Shown here piece by piece: positions 1 through 6,056 of a DNA stretch of 8,193 nt. The position numbers and the translations under genes were made by a program. This stretch comes from Aquisalimonas sp. (GTDB lineage: Bacteria; Pseudomonadota; Gammaproteobacteria; Nitrococcales; Aquisalimonadaceae). Where the stretch lies: positions 1 through 8,193 of the forward strand of contig SKYZ01000394.1 of NCBI GenBank assembly GCA_007127625.1. Reading direction: 5' to 3'. The notes below the pieces were generated by a model that saw only the letters and a list, made by a program, of their open reading frames with translations, searched no databases and was not told the origin of the DNA. The stretch's first letter is position 1, and every line of letters begins with the position of its first letter.

Positions 1-373
1 CATCGGCGTCGGGTCCGACTTCCAGTTCACCGCGCAAGGGGTAGGCACCGCCCACCGCCTTGACGGCGGTGAGCAGGGTATCGTCGCCGGCCAGGACGAC
101 ACTGGTGAACTCCAGTGTGCGGGTGGTCTCCAGGCCCAGTTCCAGGGCACGGTTTTCCAGCGCCACGGGGATTTCCGCGGTGCTGGAGATGGCCCGGTCA
201 GCACCCAGCAGTTCCGAGGCCCGGCCTTCGGTGCCGGCGGCCACGCGGTCCGCCAGCCAGGCAACGGCGGTGATAGCGGTGACCGCGAGCACCACTGCGG
301 TGGCCAGCAGCCGCAGCTCACCGGCGCGCCAGTCCCGCCGCAGCAGCCGGAGGCCCTGGCGCATCGCCCTCAT
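1..373 (-). CDS. ybbP: ABC transporter permease, FtsX/MacB-like (YbbP family), N-terminal part
   Basis: This is the membrane subunit partnering the ATPase encoded just upstream; only the first 124 codons are in the window and the gene continues past the left edge. The translation opens [19 protein letters not shown], followed by one strongly hydrophobic segment at about residues 21-41. A soluble stretch then carries LLGADRAISS (about 56-64) and YPLRG (111-115), both typical of the start of the large periplasmic domain in YbbP-type permeases. The ATG overlaps the ATPase stop codon as ATGA, so the two are translationally coupled. In enterics the same ybbA-ybbP pair lies beside tesA. Family members belong to the FtsX-like superfamily, which generally moves or extracts substrates at the envelope rather than importing solutes. 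The substrate is unknown. An in-frame ATG three codons downstream (364) is an alternative start. Confidence 0.85.
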   Translation of the reverse strand, partial: MRAMRQGLRLLRRDWRAGELRLLATAVVLAVTAITAVAWLADRVAAGTEGRASELLGADRAISSTAEIPVALENRALELGLETTRTLEFTSVVLAGDDTLLTAVKAVGGAYPLRGELEVGPDAD

Positions 374-1056
374 GCCGCCACCAGCTGGCCGCCATCCAGG
401 TGCAGTACCCGCTGACAGCGCCGGGCGAGGGCCGGATCGTGGGTCACCACGATCAGGGTGGTGCCCTGGGCACGGTTGAGCTCGAACAGCAGATCCTGAA
501 TGCGCTCCCCGGTGGCGCGGTCCAGATTGCCCGTGGGCTCATCGGCGAACAGCAGCCTGGGGGCGGTGACGAATGCGCGGGCAATGGCCACCCGCTGCTG
601 CTCCCCGCCGGAGAGCTGCTTGGGGTAGTGGCCGGTACGGTCCTGCAACCCGACACGCTCCAGGGCGCGGCGGGCGGCGCCCTCGGCATCCGGCCGGTCG
701 GCCAGTTCCAGGGGCATCATCACGTTCTCCAGGGCGGTGAGCCCGCCCAGCAGGTGGAACGCCTGAAACACGAAGCCGATCTGCTCGCCACGGACCCGGG
801 CCCGCTGATCCTCGTCCAGGGCCGTCAGCTCGGAGTCACCCACGTGCACGCGGCCCTCGGTGGGCACGTCGAGCCCGGCCAGCAGGCCCAGCAGGGTGGA
901 CTTCCCGGAGCCCGATGCCCCCAGGATGGCAAGCGTTTCACCGCTATCAATGGCAAGATTGATGTCCTGGAACAGGCGAATGACACCCTCGGGACCCTGA
1001 AACACCATGCCCAGATCCTCGGTTCGCAAGACGTTGCCCGGCTGCTTTTCCACCAT
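370..1056 (-). CDS. ybbA: ABC transporter ATP-binding protein, YbbA/LolD-like
   Basis: Cytoplasmic nucleotide-binding subunit that powers the adjoining FtsX-like permease. From the ATG at 1056 it is 228 residues, which I recall as the length of E. coli YbbA. All ABC motifs are visible: Walker [10 protein letters not shown] (46-54), Q-loop Gln98 in FVFQAF, signature LSGGEQQR (148-155), Walker B LLFADEP (168-174) followed by TGNLD, and the switch His206 in VVTHD. I chose the ATG at 1056 because an AGGAG on the minus strand sits about 10 nt upstream. The ATG at 1065 would leave only about 1 nt from that AGGAG. The longest frame begins at 1086 and would overlap tesA further. The gene diverges from tesA with no intergenic space, so its promoter must lie inside the 5' end of tesA. 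LolD and MacB-type ATPases are similar; the tesA context favours YbbA. Confidence 0.93.
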   Translation of the reverse strand: MVEKQPGNVLRTEDLGMVFQGPEGVIRLFQDINLAIDSGETLAILGASGSGKSTLLGLLAGLDVPTEGRVHVGDSELTALDEDQRARVRGEQIGFVFQAFHLLGGLTALENVMMPLELADRPDAEGAARRALERVGLQDRTGHYPKQLSGGEQQRVAIARAFVTAPRLLFADEPTGNLDRATGERIQDLLFELNRAQGTTLIVVTHDPALARRCQRVLHLDGGQLVAA

Positions 1057-1681
1057 GCGCTGCATGCTCCTGATTCGGTTCGGCATTGCGGTGCTGTTGC
1101 TGTTTTTGCTGACCCCGGTGCAGGCCGGGGAGCGGACGGTGCTGGTGCTGGGCGACAGCCTCAGCGCCGCCTACGGCATGGACCGGGAGCAGGGCTGGGT
1201 GGCCCTGCTTGACGAACGCTTGCGCCAGGAAGGCTTCGACTGGCGCGCCGCCAACGCCAGCACCAGCGGCGACACCACGCGCAACGGCCTCAGTCGGCTG
1301 CCGCGGGCGCTGGAGCAGCACGAGCCGGCCATTGTGGTCATCGCCCTGGGCGGCAACGACGGCCTCCGCGGGGTCGGCCCCGGCGAGATCGAGAACAATC
1401 TCCAGCGCATGGTCGACACGGCGCAGGAGAGCAGCGCCCGGGTCCTGATCGCCGGCGTGCGCATTCCCCCGAACTACGGTCGCGCCTACACCGAACGTTT
1501 TGCCAACGCCTTCGCCAATGTTGCCACGGAAAACGATCTGCCGCTCGTAGCCCGGATTCTCGACGGCATCGCCGAGGACTCGTCGCTGATGCAGGACGAC
1601 GGCATCCATCCCCGGGCCGAGGCACAGGAGCAGATCCTGGACAACATCTGGTCGGAATTGAGACCGATGCTGGAGGATTAG
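1055..1681 (+). CDS. tesA: GDSL-family acyl-CoA thioesterase I / lysophospholipase L1 (TesA), exported
   Basis: A periplasmic SGNH hydrolase that in E. coli hydrolyses long-chain acyl-CoA, lysophospholipids and model esters. From the ATG at 1055 it is 208 residues. An N-terminal signal peptide (hydrophobic core about 10-19) ends in TPVQA, with likely cleavage after Ala24. The four SGNH blocks are present: GDSLS with nucleophile Ser35, the block II glycine in STSGDTT (Gly72), GGND (99-102) with Asn101, and DGIHP with Asp182 and His185. The track frame opens at 1007, but that adds 16 residues ahead of the signal peptide and no clear Shine-Dalgarno; ATG 1055 or ATG 1064 is better. No purine-rich ribosome site is visible ahead of either. 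It diverges from ybbA, as in enterics, with overlapping 5' ends. It ends at a REP-rich gap before the convergent rdgC. Confidence 0.93.
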   Translation: MRCMLLIRFGIAVLLLFLLTPVQAGERTVLVLGDSLSAAYGMDREQGWVALLDERLRQEGFDWRAANASTSGDTTRNGLSRLPRALEQHEPAIVVIALGGNDGLRGVGPGEIENNLQRMVDTAQESSARVLIAGVRIPPNYGRAYTERFANAFANVATENDLPLVARILDGIAEDSSLMQDDGIHPRAEAQEQILDNIWSELRPMLED

Positions 1682-1706
1682 GTTCCCTGTCCGGGGCGGC
1701 GCCTGG

Positions 1707-1729
1707 TCGCGGCTTGCGCCGCTCCTACG
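1707..1729 (-). repeat. REP-like palindrome, GTAG type, degenerate copy
   Basis: Read on the minus strand this starts CGTAG, then GAGC, and contains the small hairpin GCGGC-GCAA-GCCGC (plus-strand arms 1709-1713 and 1718-1722). GTAG at the foot of a hairpin is the recognised architecture of REP elements mobilised by RAYT (TnpA-REP) transposases. It resembles each arm of the larger inverted repeat at 1776-1848 (GTGGGAGCG and GCGA at equivalent positions) and so looks like a diverged member of that family. Confidence 0.55.
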
Positions 1730-1733
1730 CAGG

Positions 1734-1752
1734 TCGAGATGGTGCATCTCGA
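1734..1752. repeat. Short perfect hairpin (8-bp stem, 3-nt loop)
   Basis: TCGAGATG (1734-1741) is followed by GTG and its exact reverse complement CATCTCGA (1745-1752). It lies 52 nt past the tesA stop and could form a hairpin in the tesA mRNA 3' region. There is no T-run after it, so it is not a canonical intrinsic terminator. It may stabilise the transcript or be part of the neighbouring REP cluster. Confidence 0.5.
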
Positions 1753-1775
1753 GGCACCGCATGCCGAGCGGGAGC

Positions 1776-1848
1776 CCGTGGGAGCGACGTCAGTCGCGAC
1801 AGCTGAGCGCCTTGCTCTGCAATGTCGCGACTGACGTCGCTCCCACGG
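1776..1848. repeat. REPIN-like 26-bp perfect inverted repeat (GTGG-type REP pair)
   Basis: The left arm 1776-1801 (CCGTGGGAGCGACG...GCGACA) is matched exactly by its reverse complement at 1823-1848, with a 21-nt spacer. Each arm begins with GTGG next to a smaller internal palindrome, GCGAC-GTCA-GTCGC. Two facing REP units with a short spacer are the form known as a REPIN, which is mobilised in trans by RAYT transposases in gammaproteobacteria. Between two convergent genes it may also act as a bidirectional transcript end or a 3' stabiliser, though no T-run is present. Confidence 0.8.
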
Positions 1849-1893
1849 TTCAGGGTGTGTCTTCTGCACCGATATGGCGGCGAATCACGGTGT

Positions 1894-1987
1894 CGTAGGG
1901 CGGACCTTCAGGTCCGCCGATTCGGCTGCGGTGAACCGCCCTGGCTGGCATGGCTATCCGACGGCGGACCTGAAGGTCCGCCCTACG
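1894..1987. repeat. Inverted pair of REP elements, second family (GTAG + 8-bp stem)
   Basis: Copy A, 1894-1919 on the plus strand, is C-GTAG-GGCGGACC-TTCA-GGTCCGCC-G, a perfect 8-bp stem with a 4-nt loop beside the tetranucleotide GTAG. Copy B, 1962-1987, is its exact reverse complement over all 26 bp. The 42-nt spacer (1920-1961) shows no strong structure. This again looks like a REPIN. The same unit recurs at 3009-3034 and 3069-3094 on the other side of rdgC. Confidence 0.85.
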
Positions 1988-2026
1988 GGACCTGATTCCG
2001 GTGGGCTCAGGGGTGACCGCCGTGTC

Positions 2027-2935
2027 TCAGCCCCCGCTGTCCTCCGTCATCACCTCCAGCAGCCGCGGCATCAGCCGCGAGAGCTCCAGGCTCATGATGG
2101 CGAAGTCGCTGTCGAAGCGTTCGGCGTCGGTGTTGGTCTCGGTCTCGGCGCGCTCGTCCTGGACGGCATCCAGGAAGCGCAGGCGCTTGAGGCTCATGTC
2201 GGCATCCAGCACGAAGCTGACGCGGTCCTGCCAGGTCAGCGCCAGGCGGGCGACGCGCTTGCCGGCCTTGAGGTGGTTCTTCACCTCGGCGGAGGAGAGA
2301 TCCAGGCGCTTGCAGCGCACCTCGCCGCCTTCCAGCTCCGGGTCCACCAGCACACACTCGTCGCCAAGGGCGAAATCCGACGGCGGTGCGTCACGGGTCA
2401 GCCAGCGGGTCATTACCGCCTGGGGCGCGGTGTCCGCCTCCGGCGGATTCACCGGGAAGGTGCCCAGCACGTCGCGCAGACGCTCGGTGAACTCCTCGGC
2501 CTTCTTCCAGGTGGCGGCGTCCACCAGCAGCCAGCCGTTGCGGGTGTCGATGTAGCCGAAGGTGCGCTTGCTACGGCTGAAGGCGCGGGGCAGCAGGTCC
2601 AGCACGATCTCGTCCTTGAGCCGGTCTTTCTCCTTCTTGCGCACCTTGCGGTCTTCCTGCGCCTCGATGGCCTGCACACGCTCATCCAGGCTCTCGCGGA
2701 TGACACCGGCGGGCAGCAGCTTGCTCTCCTCCTTGAGCGCCAGCATCAGGCACGGCCCGGTGGCGTGCACCAGCTGGCTGGCGCCCTCGCCCAGGGGCGG
2801 GCTGAACCCGCCGGATTCCATGTCCAGCCGGCCACAGGGCTCGAAGCCGTCCCGGGCCAGGCGCTCGTCCAGGGCCTCGGCGTCGTAGGGGAAGTCCTGT
2901 TCCAGGGTGTAAAGGCAGACGTTCTTGAACCACAT
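2027..2935 (-). CDS. rdgC: Recombination-associated protein RdgC
   Basis: Nucleoid-associated DNA-binding protein that forms a ring-shaped dimer around duplex DNA and limits RecA filament formation and activity; E. coli needs it when replication restart is defective. The product is 302 residues against 303 in E. coli and aligns end to end: MWFKN at the N-terminus, FEPCG (31-35), a charged helix about 88-108 ending KDRLKDE, then LLPRAFSR (114-121). Phe119 of that last motif is at the position of the conserved finger residue of E. coli RdgC. Further matches are IDTRNGWLLVD (129-139), KRLDLSSAEVKNHLKAGK (209-226) and ERFDSDFAIM (272-281). The ATG at 2935 has an AAGGA about 9 nt upstream. The gene appears monocistronic. 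It is flanked by REP copies of one family, with no obvious functional partner next to it. Confidence 0.96.
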   Translation of the reverse strand: MWFKNVCLYTLEQDFPYDAEALDERLARDGFEPCGRLDMESGGFSPPLGEGASQLVHATGPCLMLALKEESKLLPAGVIRESLDERVQAIEAQEDRKVRKKEKDRLKDEIVLDLLPRAFSRSKRTFGYIDTRNGWLLVDAATWKKAEEFTERLRDVLGTFPVNPPEADTAPQAVMTRWLTRDAPPSDFALGDECVLVDPELEGGEVRCKRLDLSSAEVKNHLKAGKRVARLALTWQDRVSFVLDADMSLKRLRFLDAVQDERAETETNTDAERFDSDFAIMSLELSRLMPRLLEVMTEDSGG

Positions 2936-3008
2936 TGGGGGTGTTCCTTGTCGAATGATGATCGTGATGGCGGCGGGTAACGTCGGAGCGCGGCGCCCCT
3001 GTTACGCC

Positions 3009-3115
3009 CGGCGGACCTGAAGGTCCGCCCTACGTGTGTTATTCGGCGAGGCCGTGCCAAGGCATGTCTGGCGGACCTGAAGGTCCGCCCTACGGTTGCC
3101 TGCGGCCGCCCTACG
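3009..3115 (-). repeat. Two directly repeated REP elements plus a truncated third copy
   Basis: Copy C (3009-3034) is identical to the copy at 1962-1987. Copy D (3069-3094) differs only in its first base. Both face the same way, each with the GGCGGACC/GGTCCGCC stem and CTAC (GTAG on the minus strand) at the foot. About 10 nt on, 3105-3115 repeats just the tail, GCCGCCCTACG, and looks like a decayed third copy. The group fills most of the 186-bp space between the rdgC start and the purK stop, so it could sit at the 3' end of the purEK transcript and upstream of the rdgC promoter. Confidence 0.82.
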
Positions 3116-3121
3116 TGCGCG

Positions 3122-4267
3122 CTACTTGCTGGTGCCCGTAAGGGCGGCGCGGGCGGCCAGGGCCCGGGCGCGGGCGTCGTCGCGGTCGCTGCCGAAGGCG
3201 ACCATGTGGCCCATCTTGCGGCCGGGTTTGGGTTCGCTCTTGCCGTACAGGTGCAGTTTGACCTGCGGGTCGCGCAGAGCCCGGGCCCAGTCGGGCTCCC
3301 CGTCGTTCCAGAGGTCGCCCAGCAGGTTGACCATGGCCGCGGGTCGCAGCAGCTCAGTACTGCCCAGGGGCAGGCCGCAGACGGCGCGCACCTGCTGCTC
3401 GAACTGGCTGGTGACGCTGGCATCGAAACTGAAATGCCCGGAATTGTGCGGCCGCGGCGCCAGCTCGTTGACCATGAGCTCGCCGTCGGGGCGCAGGAAG
3501 AACTCCACGCACAGCACGCCCACCACGTCCAGGCGTTCCATGATCCCGCGCGCCACGTCCACGGCGCGCTCGCGCACCGGCTGCGCCACGGGGGCACCGG
3601 GCACGGAGACGTCGAGGATGTGGTTGCTGTGCTCGTTGGCCACCACGCCCCAGTGGGCAAAGGCACCATCCACGCCACGTGCGGCGATGACCGAGACTTC
3701 GCAGTCGAAATCCACCATGGTCTCCAGGACCGCTTCGCCGGAGCCGATGCTCTGCCAGGCGGAATCGATGTCGTCCTCGCCGCGGATCACGGCCTGGCCC
3801 TTGCCGTCGTAGCCGAAACCGGCGGTCTTGAGCACCGCGGGCAGCCCCAGCTCGGCGATGGCGGTGTCCAGGGCCGCGCGGTCGGGGACCTCGCGGAACG
3901 GCGTCACCGGGAAGCGGTTGTCCCGCAGGAAGCGCTTCTCCCGCAGCCGGTGTTGGCACACGTGCAGCACCCGCCCCGCCGGCCGCACCGGCGCGTGGCG
4001 CTCGGCACACTCGGTGGTGGCCGAGGGCACGTTCTCGAACTCGAAAGTGACCACGTCCACGGACTGCGCGAAGGCGGTGACGGCATCCAGGTCGTCGTAG
4101 GCGGCGGTGAATTCCCGGTCGGCCAGGTGCCCGGTGGGGCTGTCACTGGCCGGTGACAGTGTGTGCACCCGGTAGCCGAGGCGGCGCGCGGCGGAGGCCG
4201 CCATACGCCCGAGCTGGCCGCTACCGAGTATGCCGATGGTGGCGCCGGGGAGGATCACCTGGCTCAC
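3122..4267 (-). CDS. purK: N5-carboxyaminoimidazole ribonucleotide synthase (PurK)
   Basis: Cytosolic ATP-grasp enzyme of de novo purine synthesis: AIR + ATP + bicarbonate gives N5-CAIR, the substrate for PurE. The product is 381 residues. Visible parts are the N-terminal nucleotide-fold motif [12 protein letters not shown] (11-22), FEFENVP (75-81), RLREKRFLR (107-115), the ATP-grasp segment [13 protein letters not shown] (146-158), [10 protein letters not shown] (189-198), and the metal/phosphate-site segment [15 protein letters not shown] (266-280). I start it at the GTG at 4267, which overlaps the purE stop as GTGA and has a GGAGG about 10 nt upstream inside purE. The reading frame stays open to 4648, but that extension lies over purE in another frame and is spurious. 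It is somewhat longer than E. coli PurK (355), mainly from small loop and end differences. Confidence 0.95.
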   Translation of the reverse strand: MSQVILPGATIGILGSGQLGRMAASAARRLGYRVHTLSPASDSPTGHLADREFTAAYDDLDAVTAFAQSVDVVTFEFENVPSATTECAERHAPVRPAGRVLHVCQHRLREKRFLRDNRFPVTPFREVPDRAALDTAIAELGLPAVLKTAGFGYDGKGQAVIRGEDDIDSAWQSIGSGEAVLETMVDFDCEVSVIAARGVDGAFAHWGVVANEHSNHILDVSVPGAPVAQPVRERAVDVARGIMERLDVVGVLCVEFFLRPDGELMVNELAPRPHNSGHFSFDASVTSQFEQQVRAVCGLPLGSTELLRPAAMVNLLGDLWNDGEPDWARALRDPQVKLHLYGKSEPKPGRKMGHMVAFGSDRDDARARALAARAALTGTSK

Positions 4268-4752
4268 GACAGGCTGTCCTCCCTGACCTTGCGCGCCTGG
4301 TTCTCGCGGAAGGTGTGCAGACGCTGACGCAGTTCCAGGCGGCTGTTGGCGAGGATGGACACGGCGAACAGCGCGGCATTGCGCGCGCCGGCGGTGCCGA
4401 TGGCGAACGTCCCCACCGGCACGCCGGCGGGCATCTGGACGATGGAGTACAGCGAATCCAGCCCCTTCATGGTGCGGCTTTCCACCGGCACGCCCAGCAC
4501 TGGCAGCGTGGTCTGCGCCGCCACCATACCCGGCAGATGAGCGGCGCCGCCGGCACCGGCGATGATCACCTCCAGCCCGCGCTGCTCGGCCTCGGTGGCG
4601 TACTCGGCCATCCACGCCGGCGTCCGGTGCGCGGAGACGATCCGGCACTCGTGGGCGACATCGAACTCACTGAGAATCTCGTCGGCGTGGCGCATGGTGT
4701 CCCAGTCGGACTTGCTGCCCATGATCACGCCCACCAGGGGTTGCTGCGTCAT
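4264..4752 (-). CDS. purE: N5-carboxyaminoimidazole ribonucleotide mutase, class I (PurE)
   Basis: Converts N5-CAIR to CAIR in purine biosynthesis; class I enzymes work with PurK, which is the next gene and is coupled by a GTGA overlap. The 162-residue product carries the characteristic GSKSDWD (12-18), SAHRTP with the catalytic His42 (40-45), [11 protein letters not shown] (66-76), LGVPV (86-90) and [17 protein letters not shown] (103-119). Length is normal for a bacterial PurE. The start at 4752 gives the usual N-terminus just before the first beta strand. The ribosome site is weak (a GGGA about 10 nt upstream). A possible extended -10 promoter lies at 4780-4788, so purEK may be transcribed separately from the upstream hydrolase. 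I found no good PurR operator in the leader. Confidence 0.97.
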   Translation of the reverse strand: MTQQPLVGVIMGSKSDWDTMRHADEILSEFDVAHECRIVSAHRTPAWMAEYATEAEQRGLEVIIAGAGGAAHLPGMVAAQTTLPVLGVPVESRTMKGLDSLYSIVQMPAGVPVGTFAIGTAGARNAALFAVSILANSRLELRQRLHTFRENQARKVREDSLS

Positions 4753-4779
4753 AATGGTTATTCCCGGGAAAAACGCGGA

Positions 4780-4788
4780 ATTCTACCA
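4780..4788 (-). promoter_or_regulatory. Candidate extended -10 promoter for purEK
   Basis: The minus strand reads TGG-TAGAAT, matching the extended -10 pattern TGN-TATAAT with one mismatch. It lies in the 50-bp gap between the hydrolase stop and the purE ATG, and predicts a start near 4773 and a leader of about 20 nt. No -35 hexamer at a suitable distance is convincing, which is typical of extended -10 promoters but also leaves room for chance. Confidence 0.35.
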
Positions 4789-4802
4789 CCGTTCCGACGG
4801 GA

Positions 4803-5639
4803 TCAGGGAGTGCACGGTTGCCTGGCCGCGGTGAAGCGGCGGATGTCCTCGACGACTCCCGGCAGATCGTCCTGGTGGGGGGAATGTCCGGCAACGGCGT
4901 GAATTCGCAGCCGCGAGTCGGGGGTGTGGCGATGAACATAGCGCGCAACCTCCATGCCGTAAAAGCTGGCGGCGCCGTAGATCAGCAGAGTCCGCACCGT
5001 GACCTGCGGCAGGACACTCCGGTAGTCCTCCCGGGAAAAACTCTCCCAGGCGCGGATCCAGGGTGCGGGCTCCAGGGCTTCCAGGCGCCGGCGCCGGGTC
5101 TCGCGGAACATCGCCTCCAGGCGGGCGGCGCCGCTCCCCGGGGCCACGCGGCGACCGCGGGAGATCACGTCCATGGCGGCGGCGGGAAAGTCCCGCCACA
5201 TCCAGGCGATCAGGGCGCGATTGCTCTCCGGGGGAAAGCCACCCTCCAGACCCAGCGTCCAGTCATCGTCGGTGACCATGCGCGGGCTCTGGTCCACCAG
5301 GCAGAAGGTGGTGACGTCACTGCAACCGTGGCGCCGCACGTACTCCCAGCACGTCAGCGCGCCCATGGAATGGCCCAGCACGCTGGGGCCCTCCGGCGCC
5401 AGTGCGGCCACCAGTGCCCGCAGGTCGTCCGCCATGGCGGCCATGGTGGGATGGTCGTGGTGCCACGGTCGCGCCTCCCAGATATAGCAGGTGTGCTGAT
5501 CGGCGAGGCGCTGGATGACCGGCTGCCAGTCCGCGGGTGTCGCCAGCCACCCCGGGACGACAATCAGCGGCGGGCCGCTGCCGGTGCGATGCACTGGCAG
5601 CGACAGGCCATCAAAGCTTGTCAGTCGCTCCTGCCCCAT
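4803..5639 (-). CDS. Alpha/beta hydrolase-fold protein, substrate unknown
   Basis: A 278-residue single-domain alpha/beta hydrolase. The oxyanion-side motif VPGWL is at 28-32, the nucleophile elbow GHSMGA at 89-94 puts Ser91 at the active site, and AGHSPHQDDLP at 250-260 supplies His252. At the place where most relatives have the acid (after strand beta-7) it reads YGAASFYG with no Asp or Glu, whereas LVDQSP (114-119) offers Asp116 after beta-6. That arrangement, with the acid after beta-6, occurs in some family members and is my inference here. The open frame extends to a TTG at 5705, but I prefer ATG 5639: the extension has low homology character and would overlap a good promoter. No signal peptide is seen, so it is probably cytoplasmic. 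Esterase, lipase or haloperoxidase-like activity are all possible. It precedes purEK by 50 bp. Confidence 0.85.
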   Translation of the reverse strand: MGQERLTSFDGLSLPVHRTGSGPPLIVVPGWLATPADWQPVIQRLADQHTCYIWEARPWHHDHPTMAAMADDLRALVAALAPEGPSVLGHSMGALTCWEYVRRHGCSDVTTFCLVDQSPRMVTDDDWTLGLEGGFPPESNRALIAWMWRDFPAAAMDVISRGRRVAPGSGAARLEAMFRETRRRRLEALEPAPWIRAWESFSREDYRSVLPQVTVRTLLIYGAASFYGMEVARYVHRHTPDSRLRIHAVAGHSPHQDDLPGVVEDIRRFTAARQPCTP

Positions 5640-5669
5640 GGGATGTTCTGACCGCGGAACGGGCCGTGG

Positions 5670-5698
5670 ATTATGGGCAGATGCCCGGCGGAGGACAA
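5670..5698 (-). promoter_or_regulatory. Candidate sigma-70 promoter for the alpha/beta hydrolase
   Basis: On the minus strand, TTGTCC (5698-5693) and CATAAT (5675-5670) are separated by exactly 17 nt. They match the -35 consensus at 4 of 6 and the -10 at 5 of 6 positions. The predicted start is near 5663, giving about 24 nt of leader to the ATG at 5639. This supports that ATG over the TTG at 5705, which would lie upstream of the promoter. Confidence 0.45.
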
Positions 5699-5709
5699 GA
5701 CACAAGTAG

Positions 5710-5725
5710 TGTGACGCAGTTCACA
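5710..5725. promoter_or_regulatory. CRP/Vfr-type operator, TGTGA-N6-TCACA
   Basis: TGTGA (5710-5714), six bases CGCAGT, then TCACA (5721-5725) is an exact match to the core palindrome bound by cAMP-CRP and its relatives such as Vfr. Symmetry continues outward, GTAG on the left against TTAC on the right, with one mismatch. Its centre is at 5717.5 in the divergent region between the hydrolase and the small rod-like gene. For the rightward gene, a hexamer GAAAAT at 5747-5752 (4 of 6 to the -10 consensus) would put a start near 5759, so the operator would be centred at about -41.5, the class II position. For the leftward promoter it is about 54 bp upstream of the start, which is less standard. 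Confidence 0.7.
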
Positions 5726-5783
5726 TTACGTTGGCGCTTCGGGGAGGAAAATCAAACCCGTAGGAGTTTCCGGAGCACGAGCC

Positions 5784-6026
5784 ATGGACATCAACAGCGC
5801 ATTCAATTCGGCCACCGCGGCGCTCCAGCGCGCGGATCAGGGCCTGCAGCGCAACGCGGAAACGGTGGCCCGCAGCTCGGCCGGGATCTCGGAGAACGAA
5901 GACCTGAACACCGCCCTGGTGGAGTCCACCGCCAACGCAAACCTCGGCCGCGCCGCGGTGAACACCGTGAGCAGCATCGACGAGGCCATGGAAACCCTGG
6001 GGCAACTGGTGGATACCCGCGCCTGA
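5784..6026 (+). CDS. Small flagellar rod/hook-like protein (FlgC/FlgE terminal-helix type), 80 residues
   Basis: A short protein made almost wholly of predicted helix. Its first half (INSAFNSATAALQRADQGL) resembles the N-terminal helix of axial flagellar proteins. Its second half (LVESTANANLGRAAVNTV, then SSIDEAMETLGQLVD) resembles the C-terminal motif of rod and hook proteins, roughly L-V-x(5)-A-N-x(5)-V-x(4)-E-x-L-x-x-L. The D0-type helices are therefore joined directly, without the central domains of FlgC, FlgG or FlgE. Similar stand-alone small proteins are known to me from other gammaproteobacteria, with unproven roles. A GGAG 8 nt ahead of the ATG fits well. No flagellar gene is nearby. 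It diverges from the hydrolase across a CRP-type operator and converges with the HDOD gene, leaving 30 bp. Homology is by pattern only. Confidence 0.72.
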   Translation: MDINSAFNSATAALQRADQGLQRNAETVARSSAGISENEDLNTALVESTANANLGRAAVNTVSSIDEAMETLGQLVDTRA

Positions 6027-6056
6027 CCCCTGCCCCGCCCGCACGGACCGCCCGCC

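Larger units (their letters stand above)
1682..2026. other. 345-bp convergent intergenic region, REP-rich, no gene
   Basis: This gap lies between the convergent 3' ends of tesA and rdgC. I see no credible coding sequence: open frames across it lack family resemblance and run through palindromes. It contains an imperfect REP (1707-1729), a short perfect hairpin (1734-1752), a 26-bp perfect inverted repeat (1776-1848), and an inverted pair of a second REP type (1894-1987). No classical stem followed by a T-run is present, so any termination would rely on these hairpins or on Rho. Confidence 0.8.

Noticed and set aside
400..1212. Plus-strand 270-residue frame opposite ybbA
   Set aside because: Shadow of a high-GC gene on the other strand; the ABC ATPase has every catalytic motif.
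1776..1848. Intrinsic terminator of tesA
   Set aside because: The stem is strong, but no T-run follows on either strand and the arms match REP architecture. Any termination role is unproven, so it is listed as a repeat.
1874..2980. Plus-strand 368-residue frame across the rdgC region
   Set aside because: It is antisense to rdgC, reads through REP palindromes and has no recognisable domain; rdgC matches its family end to end.
1894..3115. Possible CRISPR array
   Set aside because: Repeats are self-palindromic, differ in orientation, are unevenly spaced and separated by a whole gene; no cas gene is present.
4268..4648. Long N-terminal extension of the purK reading frame (508 residues in total)
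   Set aside because: It lies entirely over purE in another frame. PurK homology begins right after the GTG at 4267, which overlaps the purE stop and has its own GGAGG.
4753..4802. PurR operator upstream of purE
   Set aside because: CGCGTTTTTCCCGG is only a loose partial match to the PurR palindrome and lacks its symmetry.
5640..5705. Hydrolase start at the TTG at 5705
   Set aside because: The extra 22 residues look non-homologous and the region holds a likely promoter, so ATG 5639 fits better.
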